Part shown: piece after piece, positions 45,478 to 53,070 of the stretch
Layout: each line of letters begins with the position of its first letter
Position numbering within the stretch: position 1 is the first letter of the stretch
Origin: Mycolicibacterium baixiangningiae
GTDB taxonomy: Bacteria; Actinomycetota; Actinomycetes; Mycobacteriales; Mycobacteriaceae
DNA: 64,000 nt
Direction: 5' to 3'
NCBI RefSeq assembly: GCF_016313185.1
Contig: NZ_CP066218.1
Span: 4,960,001-5,024,000, forward strand
Position numbers and translations under genes: made by a program
Notes under the pieces: model-generated
What the model was told of the DNA's origin: nothing
Databases searched by the model: none
What the model saw: only the letters and a program-made list of their open reading frames with translations

Positions 45478-46214
45478 TACCGCGGCTCGCGCAGGACGTA
45501 CCCGACGCCGCGCAGCGTGTGCAGCAGGCGTTTCTCGCCGGTGTCGATCTTGCGGCGCAGATACGAGACGTAGGACTCGACCACGTTCACGTCACCGCCG
45601 AAGTCATACCGCCAGACGTGGTCGAGGATCTTCGGCTTCGACAGCACCGTGCCCGCGTTGATGATGAAGTACCGCAGCAGCGTGAACTCCGTCGGCGACA
45701 GCGACACCGGTTCGCCGGCCTTCCACACCTCGTGGGTGTCCTCGTCGAGTTCGATGTCGGCGAAGCTCAGCCGCGAGGTCTTGGGTTCCTCGGCGCCGCG
45801 GCCGGTGCGGCGCAGGATCACCCGCAGCCGCGCGACGACCTCTTCGAGGCTGAACGGTTTGGTGACGTAGTCGTCGCCGCCGAGGGTCAACCCGGCGATC
45901 TTGTCCTGCAGTGAATCCCGGGCGGTCAGGAACAACGCGGGTGCGTCGATGCCGTCGGCGCGCAGGCGGCGCAGCAGTCCGAAGCCGTCCATGCCGGGCA
46001 TCATCACGTCAAGGATCACCGCGTCGGGCCGGACGTCTCGGGCTTTGTCGAGGGCCGATGCCCCGTCGGAGGCGGTGTGCACCTCGAAACCCTGGAACTT
46101 CAAGCTGACCGACAGCAGTTCGACGATGTTGGCCTCGTCGTCGACGACGAGGACCCGGGCCTCGGGAGTGGTCTCTGATAACGCAGCCATGGCCATGAAC
46201 TCAGAGTCCAGCAT
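45477..46214 (-). CDS. phoP: PhoP, OmpR-family response regulator
   Basis: The receiver domain has acidic residues VVDDEANIVELL, phospho-Asp in AVILDVMMPGMDGFG, Thr/Ser in LFLTARDSLQDK and Lys in VTKPFSLEE. The winged-helix C-terminal domain includes SLSPTEFTLLRYFI and VVESYVSYLRRKIDTG, nearly identical to M. tuberculosis PhoP. ATG 46214 (MLDSEFMAMAAL) has an AAGG ribosome site; ATGs at 46196 and 46190 are alternatives, and N-termini vary between species. It precedes phoR on the same strand. Confidence 0.96.
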   Translation of the reverse strand: MLDSEFMAMAALSETTPEARVLVVDDEANIVELLSVSLKFQGFEVHTASDGASALDKARDVRPDAVILDVMMPGMDGFGLLRRLRADGIDAPALFLTARDSLQDKIAGLTLGGDDYVTKPFSLEEVVARLRVILRRTGRGAEEPKTSRLSFADIELDEDTHEVWKAGEPVSLSPTEFTLLRYFIINAGTVLSKPKILDHVWRYDFGGDVNVVESYVSYLRRKIDTGEKRLLHTLRGVGYVLREPR

Positions 46215-46278
46215 GGGCCTTGGAGTAATCCTGCTGGTTGGCTGTGAGATCTCTGTGAGTTCGCGCTTGCATTGTCCA

Positions 46279-46284
46279 TAGACT
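46279..46284 (+). promoter_or_regulatory. Predicted -10 box (TAGACT) of the repeat protein at 46.3-47.0 kb
   Basis: TAGACT, spacer GGCGAG, then ATG 46291: leaderless spacing. Confidence 0.5.
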
Positions 46285-46290
46285 GGCGAG

Positions 46291-47025
46291 ATGGATCTCG
46301 GCAAGAGCCTGATGCAGCTCGCGACCGCCCCGGCGCGCATCGGGCTCGCCGTCGCGGAGACCGGGTTGGGCGTCGCCACCTCGGCGGTAGGCGTGGCCAA
46401 GGCGACCCTCGGCGAGGGTGATGCCCGGATCGGGGCGAACCCGAGCGCCTTCGCGCAGGTTCTGGGCATCAACGACGCCGTGGGGCGGGCCAACCGCCTG
46501 GCCCGGTTGATGGACGAGGACCAGCCACTCGGACGTGCGCTCGCGCCGGACGGACCCGTCGACCGGCTCCTCAAACCGGGCGGCGTCATCGACCGGCTCA
46601 CCGCACCGGGTGGTGTGCTGGACCGGTTGACCCAGGACGACGGCGGGCTGATGCGGGCGATCGAACCCGGCGGGCTCGTCGACCAGCTGCTCGACGAGGA
46701 CGGCCTGATCGAACGGCTGCTGGCCGAAGACGGTCTGGCGGACCGGCTGCTGGCCGAGGGCGGGCTCGTCGACAAGCTGACGGCCCGCAACGGGCCGCTG
46801 GAACAGCTCGCCGACGTCGCCGACACGTTGAATCGGTTGACGCCGGGCCTGGAAGCGTTGGCGCCGACGGTCGAAGCGCTACGCGACGCCGTGATCTCAC
46901 TCAGTCAGGTGGTCAACCCGCTGAGCAATATTGCCGACCGGATCCCGCTGCCCGGCCGCAGGCTCGGCCGGCGCATGCCGACCACCCCGGTGCGCTCCCA
47001 ACGGGTGATCGACGTCGACGAGTGA
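46291..47025 (+). CDS. Conserved protein with about eight decapeptide-like repeats, 244 aa (Rv0756c-like)
   Basis: N-terminal 60 residues are helical and Ala/Gly-rich (LATAPARIGLAVAETGLG). Residues about 88-180 consist of repeats of roughly ten residues with consensus (D/G)G(L/V)(V/I)DRLLAE: for example PGGVIDRLTA, PGGVLDRLTQ, PGGLVDQLLD, DGLIERLLAE, DGLADRLLAE and GGLVDKLTAR. The C-terminal tail is basic (RIPLPGRRLGRRMP). No signal peptide is present. The repeat suggests an amphipathic helical or solenoid surface, perhaps for membrane or protein binding. It is divergent from phoP, as in M. tuberculosis. Confidence 0.88.
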   Translation: MDLGKSLMQLATAPARIGLAVAETGLGVATSAVGVAKATLGEGDARIGANPSAFAQVLGINDAVGRANRLARLMDEDQPLGRALAPDGPVDRLLKPGGVIDRLTAPGGVLDRLTQDDGGLMRAIEPGGLVDQLLDEDGLIERLLAEDGLADRLLAEGGLVDKLTARNGPLEQLADVADTLNRLTPGLEALAPTVEALRDAVISLSQVVNPLSNIADRIPLPGRRLGRRMPTTPVRSQRVIDVDE

Positions 47026-47312
47026 CCGGTCATCGACGAACGAGCCTGGGCGACTTTGCACGGCCGGCCGCCACAACGTTTCCACACCCGAGACCGGTCG
47101 TCGACACAGATCGACGCTAGCCTGGGGCGCCGACAACTACGGCGTCGGTGGATTCCGTAGCGATCTGTTGACGGACCGCCCGACCGATCGGCCATGTCCA
47201 GGGCGCGCACCGCCCGGCGCCCGCCGAAGCGACCCACTTTTCGAGCGAGCACAGCACTGCGAATAGTGGAGCCGGGGAGAAGCCGATAAGCTCTGGCAGT
47301 CCAACGAGACAC

Positions 47313-47387
47313 GCCTCCTTAGCTCAGCGGTAGAGCAACGCTCTTGTAAAGCGTAGGTCGTCAGTTCAATCCTGACAGGAGGCTCCA
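47313..47387 (+). tRNA. tRNA-Thr (anticodon TGT)
   Basis: Full cloverleaf. The acceptor stem GCCTCCT pairs with AGGAGGC, the D-arm is AGCTCAGCGGTAGAGCA, the anticodon stem ACGCT/AGCGT has loop CTTGTAA (anticodon TGT at 47345-47347, reads ACA), and the T-arm contains GTTCAATC. The discriminator is T, followed by an encoded CCA. Confidence 0.97.
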
Positions 47388-47421
47388 CAGTTCGACCGGG
47401 TTGGATCGGCACCGGTCTGGG

Positions 47422-47427
47422 TAACCT
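47422..47427 (+). promoter_or_regulatory. Predicted -10 box (TAACCT) of the small cysteine-protein gene, copy 1
   Basis: TAACCT, spacer GCCCCC, then GTG 47434. The same hexamer at the same distance precedes copy 2 at 51137. Confidence 0.6.
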
Positions 47428-47433
47428 GCCCCC

Positions 47434-47574
47434 GTGCTTAACGGGGATGCAGTAGTGGCCATCGACGACTGTCACGGATGTGGCTACCCCCGACTCGGGC
47501 CCGGTCTGTGCGCACCGTGTCAATCGTTCTCCGCCATGCCGTTCACGGGGTTCGAGGAACGATTGACCGGGTAG
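47434..47574 (+). CDS. Tiny zinc-ribbon-like protein, 46 aa (cassette copy 1)
   Basis: The short frame GTG 47434 to TAG 47574 encodes VLNGDAVVAIDDCHGCGYPR, then LGPGLCAPCQSF. Two CxxC pairs (DCHGCG and LCAPCQ) are spaced as in a small zinc ribbon. It has a leaderless-type promoter and a diverged duplicate at 51137-51304, both of which argue that it is a real gene. A putative lipoprotein frame follows 10 bp later. It may be a regulatory leader peptide or a small zinc protein; this cannot be decided from sequence. Confidence 0.65.
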   Translation: MLNGDAVVAIDDCHGCGYPRLGPGLCAPCQSFSAMPFTGFEERLTG

Positions 47575-47584
47575 AGCCCGCAGC

Positions 47585-47996
47585 ATGAACTGAGCAACGG
47601 CGCTGGACCACCGTCGTCGCCATCGGTGCGGCCGTGGTGTTCGCACCACTGGCCGTCGCGTGCGGCGGCAGCGAGGAAACCGGCGAGACGTCGACGACCT
47701 CGACAACCACCCCGACCACCTCGACGAGCGCCCCGGCGACCACGACCCCAGCTTCGCCCGCACCGGCCGGTACGGCACCGGCGACCCGACGCAACCCGCA
47801 TCGCCGGCCGTGCCCGGTGCCGGCTCCCCCGCCGCACCCGCTCCCGAAAAGCGGCGCGACCACCCGGCCCGAGACACCCACCGTCCCGCCCGGTGAGGGA
47901 CCCGGCGGCACCACGGGCGGCAACACCGAGGCACCTGGCATGGGTGACGGTGAGGGCGGCAGCGGCGATCCGGGTGATACCGGCGACGAGGGCTGA
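47585..47996 (+). pseudogene. Pro/Thr-rich putative lipoprotein, cassette copy 1, frame disrupted
   Basis: Related to the intact lipoprotein at 51323-51670. The frame encoding RRWTTVVAIGAAVVFAPLAVACGG resembles that copy's signal (RRWSAAAGISAAVV...PLAAAC), but the nearest ATG (47585) reads ATG-AAC-TGA. One extra base at about 47591 separates start and body, so only GTG 47634 could start the frame, with a truncated signal. A middle segment (about 47783-47848) reads as Arg/His/Cys-rich sequence in frame but as Ala/Pro-rich DPTQPASPAVPGAGSPAAP one frame over, suggesting compensating shifts. The end, PGEGP...APGMGDGEG, matches copy 2. Confidence 0.6.
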
Positions 47997-48041
47997 CGCC
48001 CGAGACCATTGACGAAGGCCGGTTCGGGGTATGCGGGGGGT

Positions 48042-49031
48042 ATGACCGTCATCGGCTTCCACTGCTCACACGAACAGATCGACCCCGCCCAGCTTCTCAA
48101 GGACGTCCAGCACGCCGAGCGGGCCGGCTTCACCGCAGGCATGTCTTCCGACCATTTCAGTCCGTGGAGCGAACGGCAGGGGGAATCCGGGTTCGCCTGG
48201 GCGTTCCTCGGCGCCGCGCTCGCCACCACCGCTCTGCCCTTCGGCGTCGTCAACGCACCCGGCCAGCGCTACCACCCGGCGATCATCGCCCAGGCCGTCG
48301 CCACGCTGGCCCAGATGTTCCCCGGTCGGTTCTGGGCGGCGCTGGGCTCGGGTGAGGCGTCCAACGAGCGGATCACCGGGCAGGTATGGCCCCGCAAGGA
48401 GGTGCGCGACGCACGCCTCGTCGAGTGTGTGGACGTCATCCGCCGCCTTCTGCGCGGTGAGGAGGTCAGCCACGAGGGCCTGGTTGAGGTCAACCGGGCT
48501 CGCCTGTGGACGCGGCCCGAGGTGGTGCCCGACCTCGTGGGGCCGGCGGTCACGCCGCAGACGGCCGCCCGCCACGCCGCCTGGGCCGACGGACTGATCA
48601 CGGTCAACCAGCCGCCCGACAAACTGCGCCAGATCCTCGACGCGTACCGGGAGGCCGGTGGGCGCGGCCCGGCCCGGCTCCAGATCCACCTGAGCTGGGC
48701 GCGCACCGATGACGAGGCCATGGCGATCGCGCACGACCAGTGGCGCAACAACGTCTTCGATCCACCGGTGTCGTGGGATACCGAGACGGTGGAGGCGTTC
48801 GACGTGGTCGGCAGCGCCGTCTCGGCGGAGAAGGTTGGTGGCGCGGTACGGGTTTCGGCGGACCTCGCCCGCCATGCGGAGTGGCTCGCCGAGTATGTGG
48901 AGCAAGGCTGGGAGGAGCTTTACCTGCACTTCGTCGGCAAAGAGCAGGCAGGCTTCATCGACGCCTTCGGTGAGCATGTGCTGCCGCAACTCTCCCCGAC
49001 TGCTCCGTCGACGAGCGCGGCCATCGCGTGA
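48042..49031 (+). CDS. Luciferase-like (LLM class) flavin-dependent oxidoreductase, 329 aa
   Basis: An LLM-fold TIM-barrel protein of the G6PDH/TIGR03885 type (annotated as non-F420 flavinoid oxidoreductase in this group). It begins MTVIGFHCSHEQIDPAQLLK, with AERAGFTAGMSSDHFSPWSE containing the conserved substrate-pocket residues, and continues RFWAALGSGEASNERITG. FMN or F420 use cannot be settled from sequence. ATG 48042 matches the family; the frame upstream (from 48009) adds nothing conserved. Its stop overlaps the glycosidase GTG (GTGA). Confidence 0.9.
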   Translation: MTVIGFHCSHEQIDPAQLLKDVQHAERAGFTAGMSSDHFSPWSERQGESGFAWAFLGAALATTALPFGVVNAPGQRYHPAIIAQAVATLAQMFPGRFWAALGSGEASNERITGQVWPRKEVRDARLVECVDVIRRLLRGEEVSHEGLVEVNRARLWTRPEVVPDLVGPAVTPQTAARHAAWADGLITVNQPPDKLRQILDAYREAGGRGPARLQIHLSWARTDDEAMAIAHDQWRNNVFDPPVSWDTETVEAFDVVGSAVSAEKVGGAVRVSADLARHAEWLAEYVEQGWEELYLHFVGKEQAGFIDAFGEHVLPQLSPTAPSTSAAIA

Positions 49032-50707
49032 GGAAGATCGAGACCGGCGACCTCTGGTGGAAGAACGCGGTGTTCTACTGCGCCGACATCGAGACGTTCT
49101 ACGACTGGAACGGCGATGGCAGCGGCGACATCCGAGGCATGACCGAGCGCATCGAGTACCTGTTCGATCTCGGCATCACCTGCCTGTGGCTGATGCCGTT
49201 CTATCCGACCGCCCGCAAGGACGACGGTTACGACATCGTCGACTTCTTCGGGGTCGATCAGCGTCTCGGTAACCTGGGTGACTTCGTCGAGTTGGTGCGC
49301 ACCGCTCGGTCCAAGGGCATCCGCGTGATCATCGACTTCGTCATGAACCACACCTCCGACGCCCACCCGTGGTTCAAGTCCGCCCGGCGCAGCAAAGACG
49401 ACCCGTACCGCGACTACTACGTGTGGAGCGCGACCGAACCCAAGTCGGACCCGGCCGACGTCGTCTTCCCCGACCAGGAGGACAGCATCTGGGAGTTGGA
49501 TCCCAAGACCGACGAGTGGTACCTGCATCACTTCTACAAGCACCAGCCCGACCTGAATATCGCGAACCCCAAAGTGCAGGAGGAGATCTCACGCACGTTG
49601 GGCTTCTGGCTGCAGCTCGGCGTCTCGGGGTTCCGGGTCGACGCCGTCCCGTTCCTGTTCGCCCGCGACGGTGCGCCGGGCGACCCGGGTGTATTCGACC
49701 CCTACGAATACCTCGGGGACGTTCGCAACTTCGTCACCCGGCGGGTCGGCGACGCGGTGCTGCTCGGCGAAGTGAACGTTCCCTATGAGGATCAGAAGAC
49801 GTTCTTCGGTGGCGACGACGGCGACGGGCTCAACATGCAGTTCGACTTCATCGGAATGCAGAACATGTACCTGTCACTGGCCCGCGGCGACGCCGGCCCG
49901 ATCTCCGAGGCGCTGCGCGGGCGCCCGCCGCTCGACGAGACGAGCCAGTGGGCGAACTTCGTTCGCAACCACGACGAGCTCACGCTCGACAAACTCGGCG
50001 AATCGGAACGCCAGGAGATCTTCGACGCGTTCGGTCCGGAACCGGAGATGCAGCTCTACGGCCGCGGGCTGCGGCGACGCCTGCCATCGATGCTCGGCGG
50101 GGACGAGCGGCGGATGCGGATGGTCTACTCGCTGGCGTTCTCGCTGCCTGGGACTCCGGTCCTGTTCTATGGCGAAGAGATCGGGATGGCCGAGAACCTC
50201 GACATCCCAGGGCGGTTCGCCGTACGGGTTCCCATGCAGTGGACCCGCGACGACAACGGCGGCTTCTCCAGATCCGACCCACGGCGGCTGGCCCGCCCGC
50301 TCACCGACGGCCTCTACGGCCCGGAGCATGTGAATGTCGCCGACCAGCGCCACGACCATCAGTCGTTCTGGTGGTTCATCCGCGATCTGATCTACACCTA
50401 CCGCCAACAGCCCGAGATCGGGTGGTCGACGGCCGAGGTGCTCGACCAGCCCAACCCGGCGGTGCTCGCGCACTGCTGCCGCGAGAAGACCGGGTGGACG
50501 ATGGTCGCGCTGCACAACTTCGGTGCAGACCGCTGCATGGTGCCGATCCAGATCGAGGACGCGCCGGAGGGGTCGACGCTCGTCGATCTGCTGGACGGAC
50601 TGTCCGTCCACGAACTGGACGCCAAGGGAGGGCTCGAGGTCGGCCTCGACGGATACGGCTACCGCTGGCTGCGCCTGCTGCGTCCGGGCGATGACCCCAT
50701 CATCTGA
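49028..50707 (+). CDS. GH13 alpha-amylase-family enzyme (trehalose synthase / glucosidase type), 559 aa
   Basis: A GH13 barrel with the conserved regions in order: DFVMNHTSDAHPWF (region I), GVSGFRVDAVPF (region II, nucleophile about Asp205), LLGEVNVPYED (region III, acid/base about Glu248) and FVRNHDELT (region IV, Asp about 316). The opening WWKNAVFYCADIETFYDWNGDGSGD resembles trehalose synthase (TreS) and related alpha-glucosidases, as do MPFYPTARKDDGYDI and MQWTRDDNGGFS. No signal peptide, so it is cytosolic. It is coupled to the LLM oxidoreductase gene, a pairing I cannot explain. Confidence 0.92.
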   Translation: MRKIETGDLWWKNAVFYCADIETFYDWNGDGSGDIRGMTERIEYLFDLGITCLWLMPFYPTARKDDGYDIVDFFGVDQRLGNLGDFVELVRTARSKGIRVIIDFVMNHTSDAHPWFKSARRSKDDPYRDYYVWSATEPKSDPADVVFPDQEDSIWELDPKTDEWYLHHFYKHQPDLNIANPKVQEEISRTLGFWLQLGVSGFRVDAVPFLFARDGAPGDPGVFDPYEYLGDVRNFVTRRVGDAVLLGEVNVPYEDQKTFFGGDDGDGLNMQFDFIGMQNMYLSLARGDAGPISEALRGRPPLDETSQWANFVRNHDELTLDKLGESERQEIFDAFGPEPEMQLYGRGLRRRLPSMLGGDERRMRMVYSLAFSLPGTPVLFYGEEIGMAENLDIPGRFAVRVPMQWTRDDNGGFSRSDPRRLARPLTDGLYGPEHVNVADQRHDHQSFWWFIRDLIYTYRQQPEIGWSTAEVLDQPNPAVLAHCCREKTGWTMVALHNFGADRCMVPIQIEDAPEGSTLVDLLDGLSVHELDAKGGLEVGLDGYGYRWLRLLRPGDDPII

Positions 50708-50710
50708 TAG

Positions 50711-51127
50711 ATGACCGTGTGGGGCTTCGTGATCGGCGTCGCCGTCGCGCTCTCGCTGACATGGCTGGCGCTCGTGGTCGTGTTGATGGTCGCGCGGCCC
50801 CGCGGCGGGGTGACGCGCGAGGCACTGAGGATCCTTCCCGACGTCCTGCGCCTCGTCCGCCGGCTCGCCGCCGACACGTCACTACCGACCGGTGTGCGGG
50901 TGCGTCTGGGGTTGCTGCTCGCATATCTGGCGTTGCCGTTCGACCTGATCCCCGACTTCATCCCGGTGCTGGGCTACGCCGACGACGCGATCATCGTCGC
51001 CGTGGCGCTGCGCGGCGTGGCCCGCTCGGCCGGCCGCGAGGCCCTGCGCGCTCACTGGCCCGGTAGCGACGAGGGCTTCGCGGCGCTCTGCCGCCTCACC
51101 GGGTTGAACTCCCGCGACGATGGGTAA
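50711..51127 (+). CDS. YkvA/DUF1232 family membrane protein, 138 aa
   Basis: One N-terminal transmembrane helix (FVIGVAVALSLTWLALVVVLM) is followed by a DUF1232 domain: LGLLLAYLALPFDLIPDFIP and VLGYADDAIIVAVALRGVAR carry the hallmark PxDLIPDxxPxxGxxDD motif. Function is unknown. It starts 3 bp after the glycosidase stop, in the same operon. Confidence 0.92.
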   Translation: MTVWGFVIGVAVALSLTWLALVVVLMVARPRGGVTREALRILPDVLRLVRRLAADTSLPTGVRVRLGLLLAYLALPFDLIPDFIPVLGYADDAIIVAVALRGVARSAGREALRAHWPGSDEGFAALCRLTGLNSRDDG

Positions 51128-51130
51128 CCT
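51125..51130 (+). promoter_or_regulatory. Predicted -10 box (TAACCT) of cassette copy 2
   Basis: TAACCT, spacer CCGCGC, then GTG 51137; the box overlaps the YkvA stop region. It is identical in hexamer and spacing to copy 1. Confidence 0.6.
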
Positions 51131-51136
51131 CCGCGC

Positions 51137-51304
51137 GTGCTGGGTGGGGAAGCAATGACCGCCATCGACAAATGCCACGGACGTGGCTATCCGCGGCTCG
51201 GGCCAACACTGTGTGCTCCGCGCCGATCCTTATCCGCGGTCCCCTTCAGCACCGCACTTCGGGTCGATGGCGCGCGGTTCGCGATACCGATTGACACCGA
51301 TTGA
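51137..51304 (+). CDS. Tiny protein, 55 aa, degenerate cysteine-ribbon copy 2
   Basis: GTG 51137 to TGA 51304 encodes VLGGEAMTAIDKCHGRGYPR, then LGPTLCAPRRSL. It aligns with the copy-1 protein (AIDDCHGCGYPRLGPGLCAPC), but the second Cys of each CxxC pair is replaced by Arg, so zinc binding as in copy 1 would be lost. The C-terminus is longer and unrelated. It keeps the same promoter spacing and the same position before a lipoprotein gene. It may be drifting toward a pseudogene or may serve only as a leader ORF. Confidence 0.55.
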   Translation: MLGGEAMTAIDKCHGRGYPRLGPTLCAPRRSLSAVPFSTALRVDGARFAIPIDTD

Positions 51305-51322
51305 CGAGGTAGACGTCGCATC

Positions 51323-51670
51323 ATGAGAATCGAGCATCTGTCGGCCCACCACGGCGCCGTGCGCCGGTGGTCCGCCGCCGCAGGAATCAGCGCCGCCGTC
51401 GTGATCGCACCGCTGGCCGCCGCGTGCGGGACCACCACCAGCGAGTCGAGCCAGCCCCCGACCCCCGCGCCCCCGACCACGACGACCGCAACCGTCCCGG
51501 CCGCGCCTGCGCCCCCCGCGCCCGGCGCGGTACCACCGGCTCCTGGGAGCGAGCCGAGCACACAGCCGGAGACCCCGGTGATCGCGCCCGGCGAGGGCCC
51601 GGTCGTCACCACCACCATCGTCGAGACCCCGGCGCCCGGAATGGGTGACGACGAAGGCAGCGGCGACTAA
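51323..51670 (+). CDS. Pro/Thr-rich putative lipoprotein, 115 aa (cassette copy 2)
   Basis: ATG 51323 opens MRIEHLSAHHGAVRRWSAAA. A hydrophobic core follows, ending PLAAACG, with Cys35 as candidate lipidated residue (weak lipobox). The mature part is low-complexity Pro/Thr/Ala (ESSQPPTPAPPTTTT, VPAAPAPPAPGAVPP), ending ETPAPGMGDDEGSGD, an acidic tail shared with copy 1 at 47.9 kb. It is probably an extracytoplasmic, possibly glycosylated, surface protein. The last 4 bp overlap the convergent antiporter gene. Confidence 0.75.
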   Translation: MRIEHLSAHHGAVRRWSAAAGISAAVVIAPLAAACGTTTSESSQPPTPAPPTTTTATVPAAPAPPAPGAVPPAPGSEPSTQPETPVIAPGEGPVVTTTIVETPAPGMGDDEGSGD

Positions 51671-52938
51671 TCGACCAGCCGTTCGCGTGCCTGCTCCTCG
51701 GGGGTCGGCGGGATCTGCCGCATATACCGCCGGACGAGTGGTCCGGCCATCGCCGAGGTGACCAGCGCGACCAGCACGAGGATCGTGAATCCTTCGGTGG
51801 AGATGACTCCGAGGCGCAGACCCGCGGCGGCGACCACGAGTTGAACGGTGCCGCGGGCGTTGAGCGCCGACGACACCGCCATCGACGCCGGGTGCCCGAG
51901 CCGGGCGAGGCGGCCGCCGCAGTAGGCCCCGGCCGACTTGCTCGCGATCGCCAACACGACCGCCGCGACCGCGACCAGGGCCAGGCCAGGGTCGCGCAGG
52001 GCCATCACGTCGGCTGACAGAGCATTCACGGCGAGGAACAACGGCGCCAGCACTCCCAACACCACTGTGCGCAGGGGCTGCAGCTTGGCCACGGGCACGA
52101 TTCGGCCGCCGGCGACGATCGCGCCGCACACGAAGGCGCCGAGCGTCGAATCCAGCCCGACCAGGTCGGTCAAGACTGCCCCCAGCGTGATGAACGCCGC
52201 CGCGACCAGACAGCACGCGCCGGCGCCGAGATCACGTTCAGCGCCGGTGACCGCGTGCCGCGCGACGACTGCGATCAGCACGAGGGCGGTGACGGCCGCC
52301 ACCGCCAACGGCATATCTCCATACCAGACGGCCCCGGTGCCTGCGTCTTCCAGATGAACCACCGCCGCGAGGATCGACAGGCCGATCCATACGACGGCGT
52401 CGTCGATGACGGCCACGCTCAGCGCCAACTGGCTCAGGTTGCGGTGCAGCACACCGATATCCGCGAATATCTTGACGATCACCGGTACGGCGCTCACCGA
52501 CAGGGCGAGGCCGGCGAACACGGCGAACGACCAGCTGTCCGCGGCGGGTCCGCGCAGCCGGTGGTCGGCGAGCAGGGCCAGCGCCGCCGTGGACACCAGC
52601 GGCAGCACGAGGGCTCCGGCGCTGAGCAACCACACCGTCGACAGGCGTGTCCGGACGAACGAGAGGTCGACGGACGCTCCGGCCACGCCGATCAGCAACA
52701 CGCCGCAGAACAGTGCGATACCGCGAAGTGCGTCCATCGGGGACGCCGGGGTGAACAACCAGTCCCCCGGGTCCGCTGCGATGCGGCCGAGCACCGACGG
52801 GCCGAGCAGCAGCCCGGCCGCGAGTTCACCCGTGGTGGCGGGCAGCCCGACGCGCTCTGCCAGGCGGCCCAGCAGAAAGGCGACCGCCAGCAGGATCCCG
52901 AGCTGCAGCAGCAGAGTCGTGGGGTCGAGGCTCTGCAC
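51667..52938 (-). CDS. Cation:proton antiporter, CPA2/KefB-like, 423 aa
   Basis: Polytopic membrane protein with 11-12 hydrophobic segments. It begins LLLQLGILLAVAFLLGRLAE, with the family motif RVGLPATTGELAAGLLLGPSVLG. ALSVSAVPVIVKIFADIG and LSVAVIDDAVVWIGL contain the paired Asp of the CPA2 ion site (IDD). LNARGTVQLVVAAAGLRLG is the conserved C-terminal helix. There is no TrkA-N domain, so it is a short KefB/NapA-type. It is unrelated in detail to the antiporter at 2.1 kb. ATG/GTG 52938 is the natural start. Confidence 0.9.
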   Translation of the reverse strand: MQSLDPTTLLLQLGILLAVAFLLGRLAERVGLPATTGELAAGLLLGPSVLGRIAADPGDWLFTPASPMDALRGIALFCGVLLIGVAGASVDLSFVRTRLSTVWLLSAGALVLPLVSTAALALLADHRLRGPAADSWSFAVFAGLALSVSAVPVIVKIFADIGVLHRNLSQLALSVAVIDDAVVWIGLSILAAVVHLEDAGTGAVWYGDMPLAVAAVTALVLIAVVARHAVTGAERDLGAGACCLVAAAFITLGAVLTDLVGLDSTLGAFVCGAIVAGGRIVPVAKLQPLRTVVLGVLAPLFLAVNALSADVMALRDPGLALVAVAAVVLAIASKSAGAYCGGRLARLGHPASMAVSSALNARGTVQLVVAAAGLRLGVISTEGFTILVLVALVTSAMAGPLVRRYMRQIPPTPEEQARERLVD

Positions 52939-53070
52939 GGACGCGACAGTAGCGAACGCAACATCCTCGCCGTCTTCAATTGACGCAATCTGCTATTCCA
53001 TACCCCGCTGATGGCGTGAGGAGCAGAATGGCAACGTCGCACTGTTCGGACCTCGTGGGGAGGCCGACGA

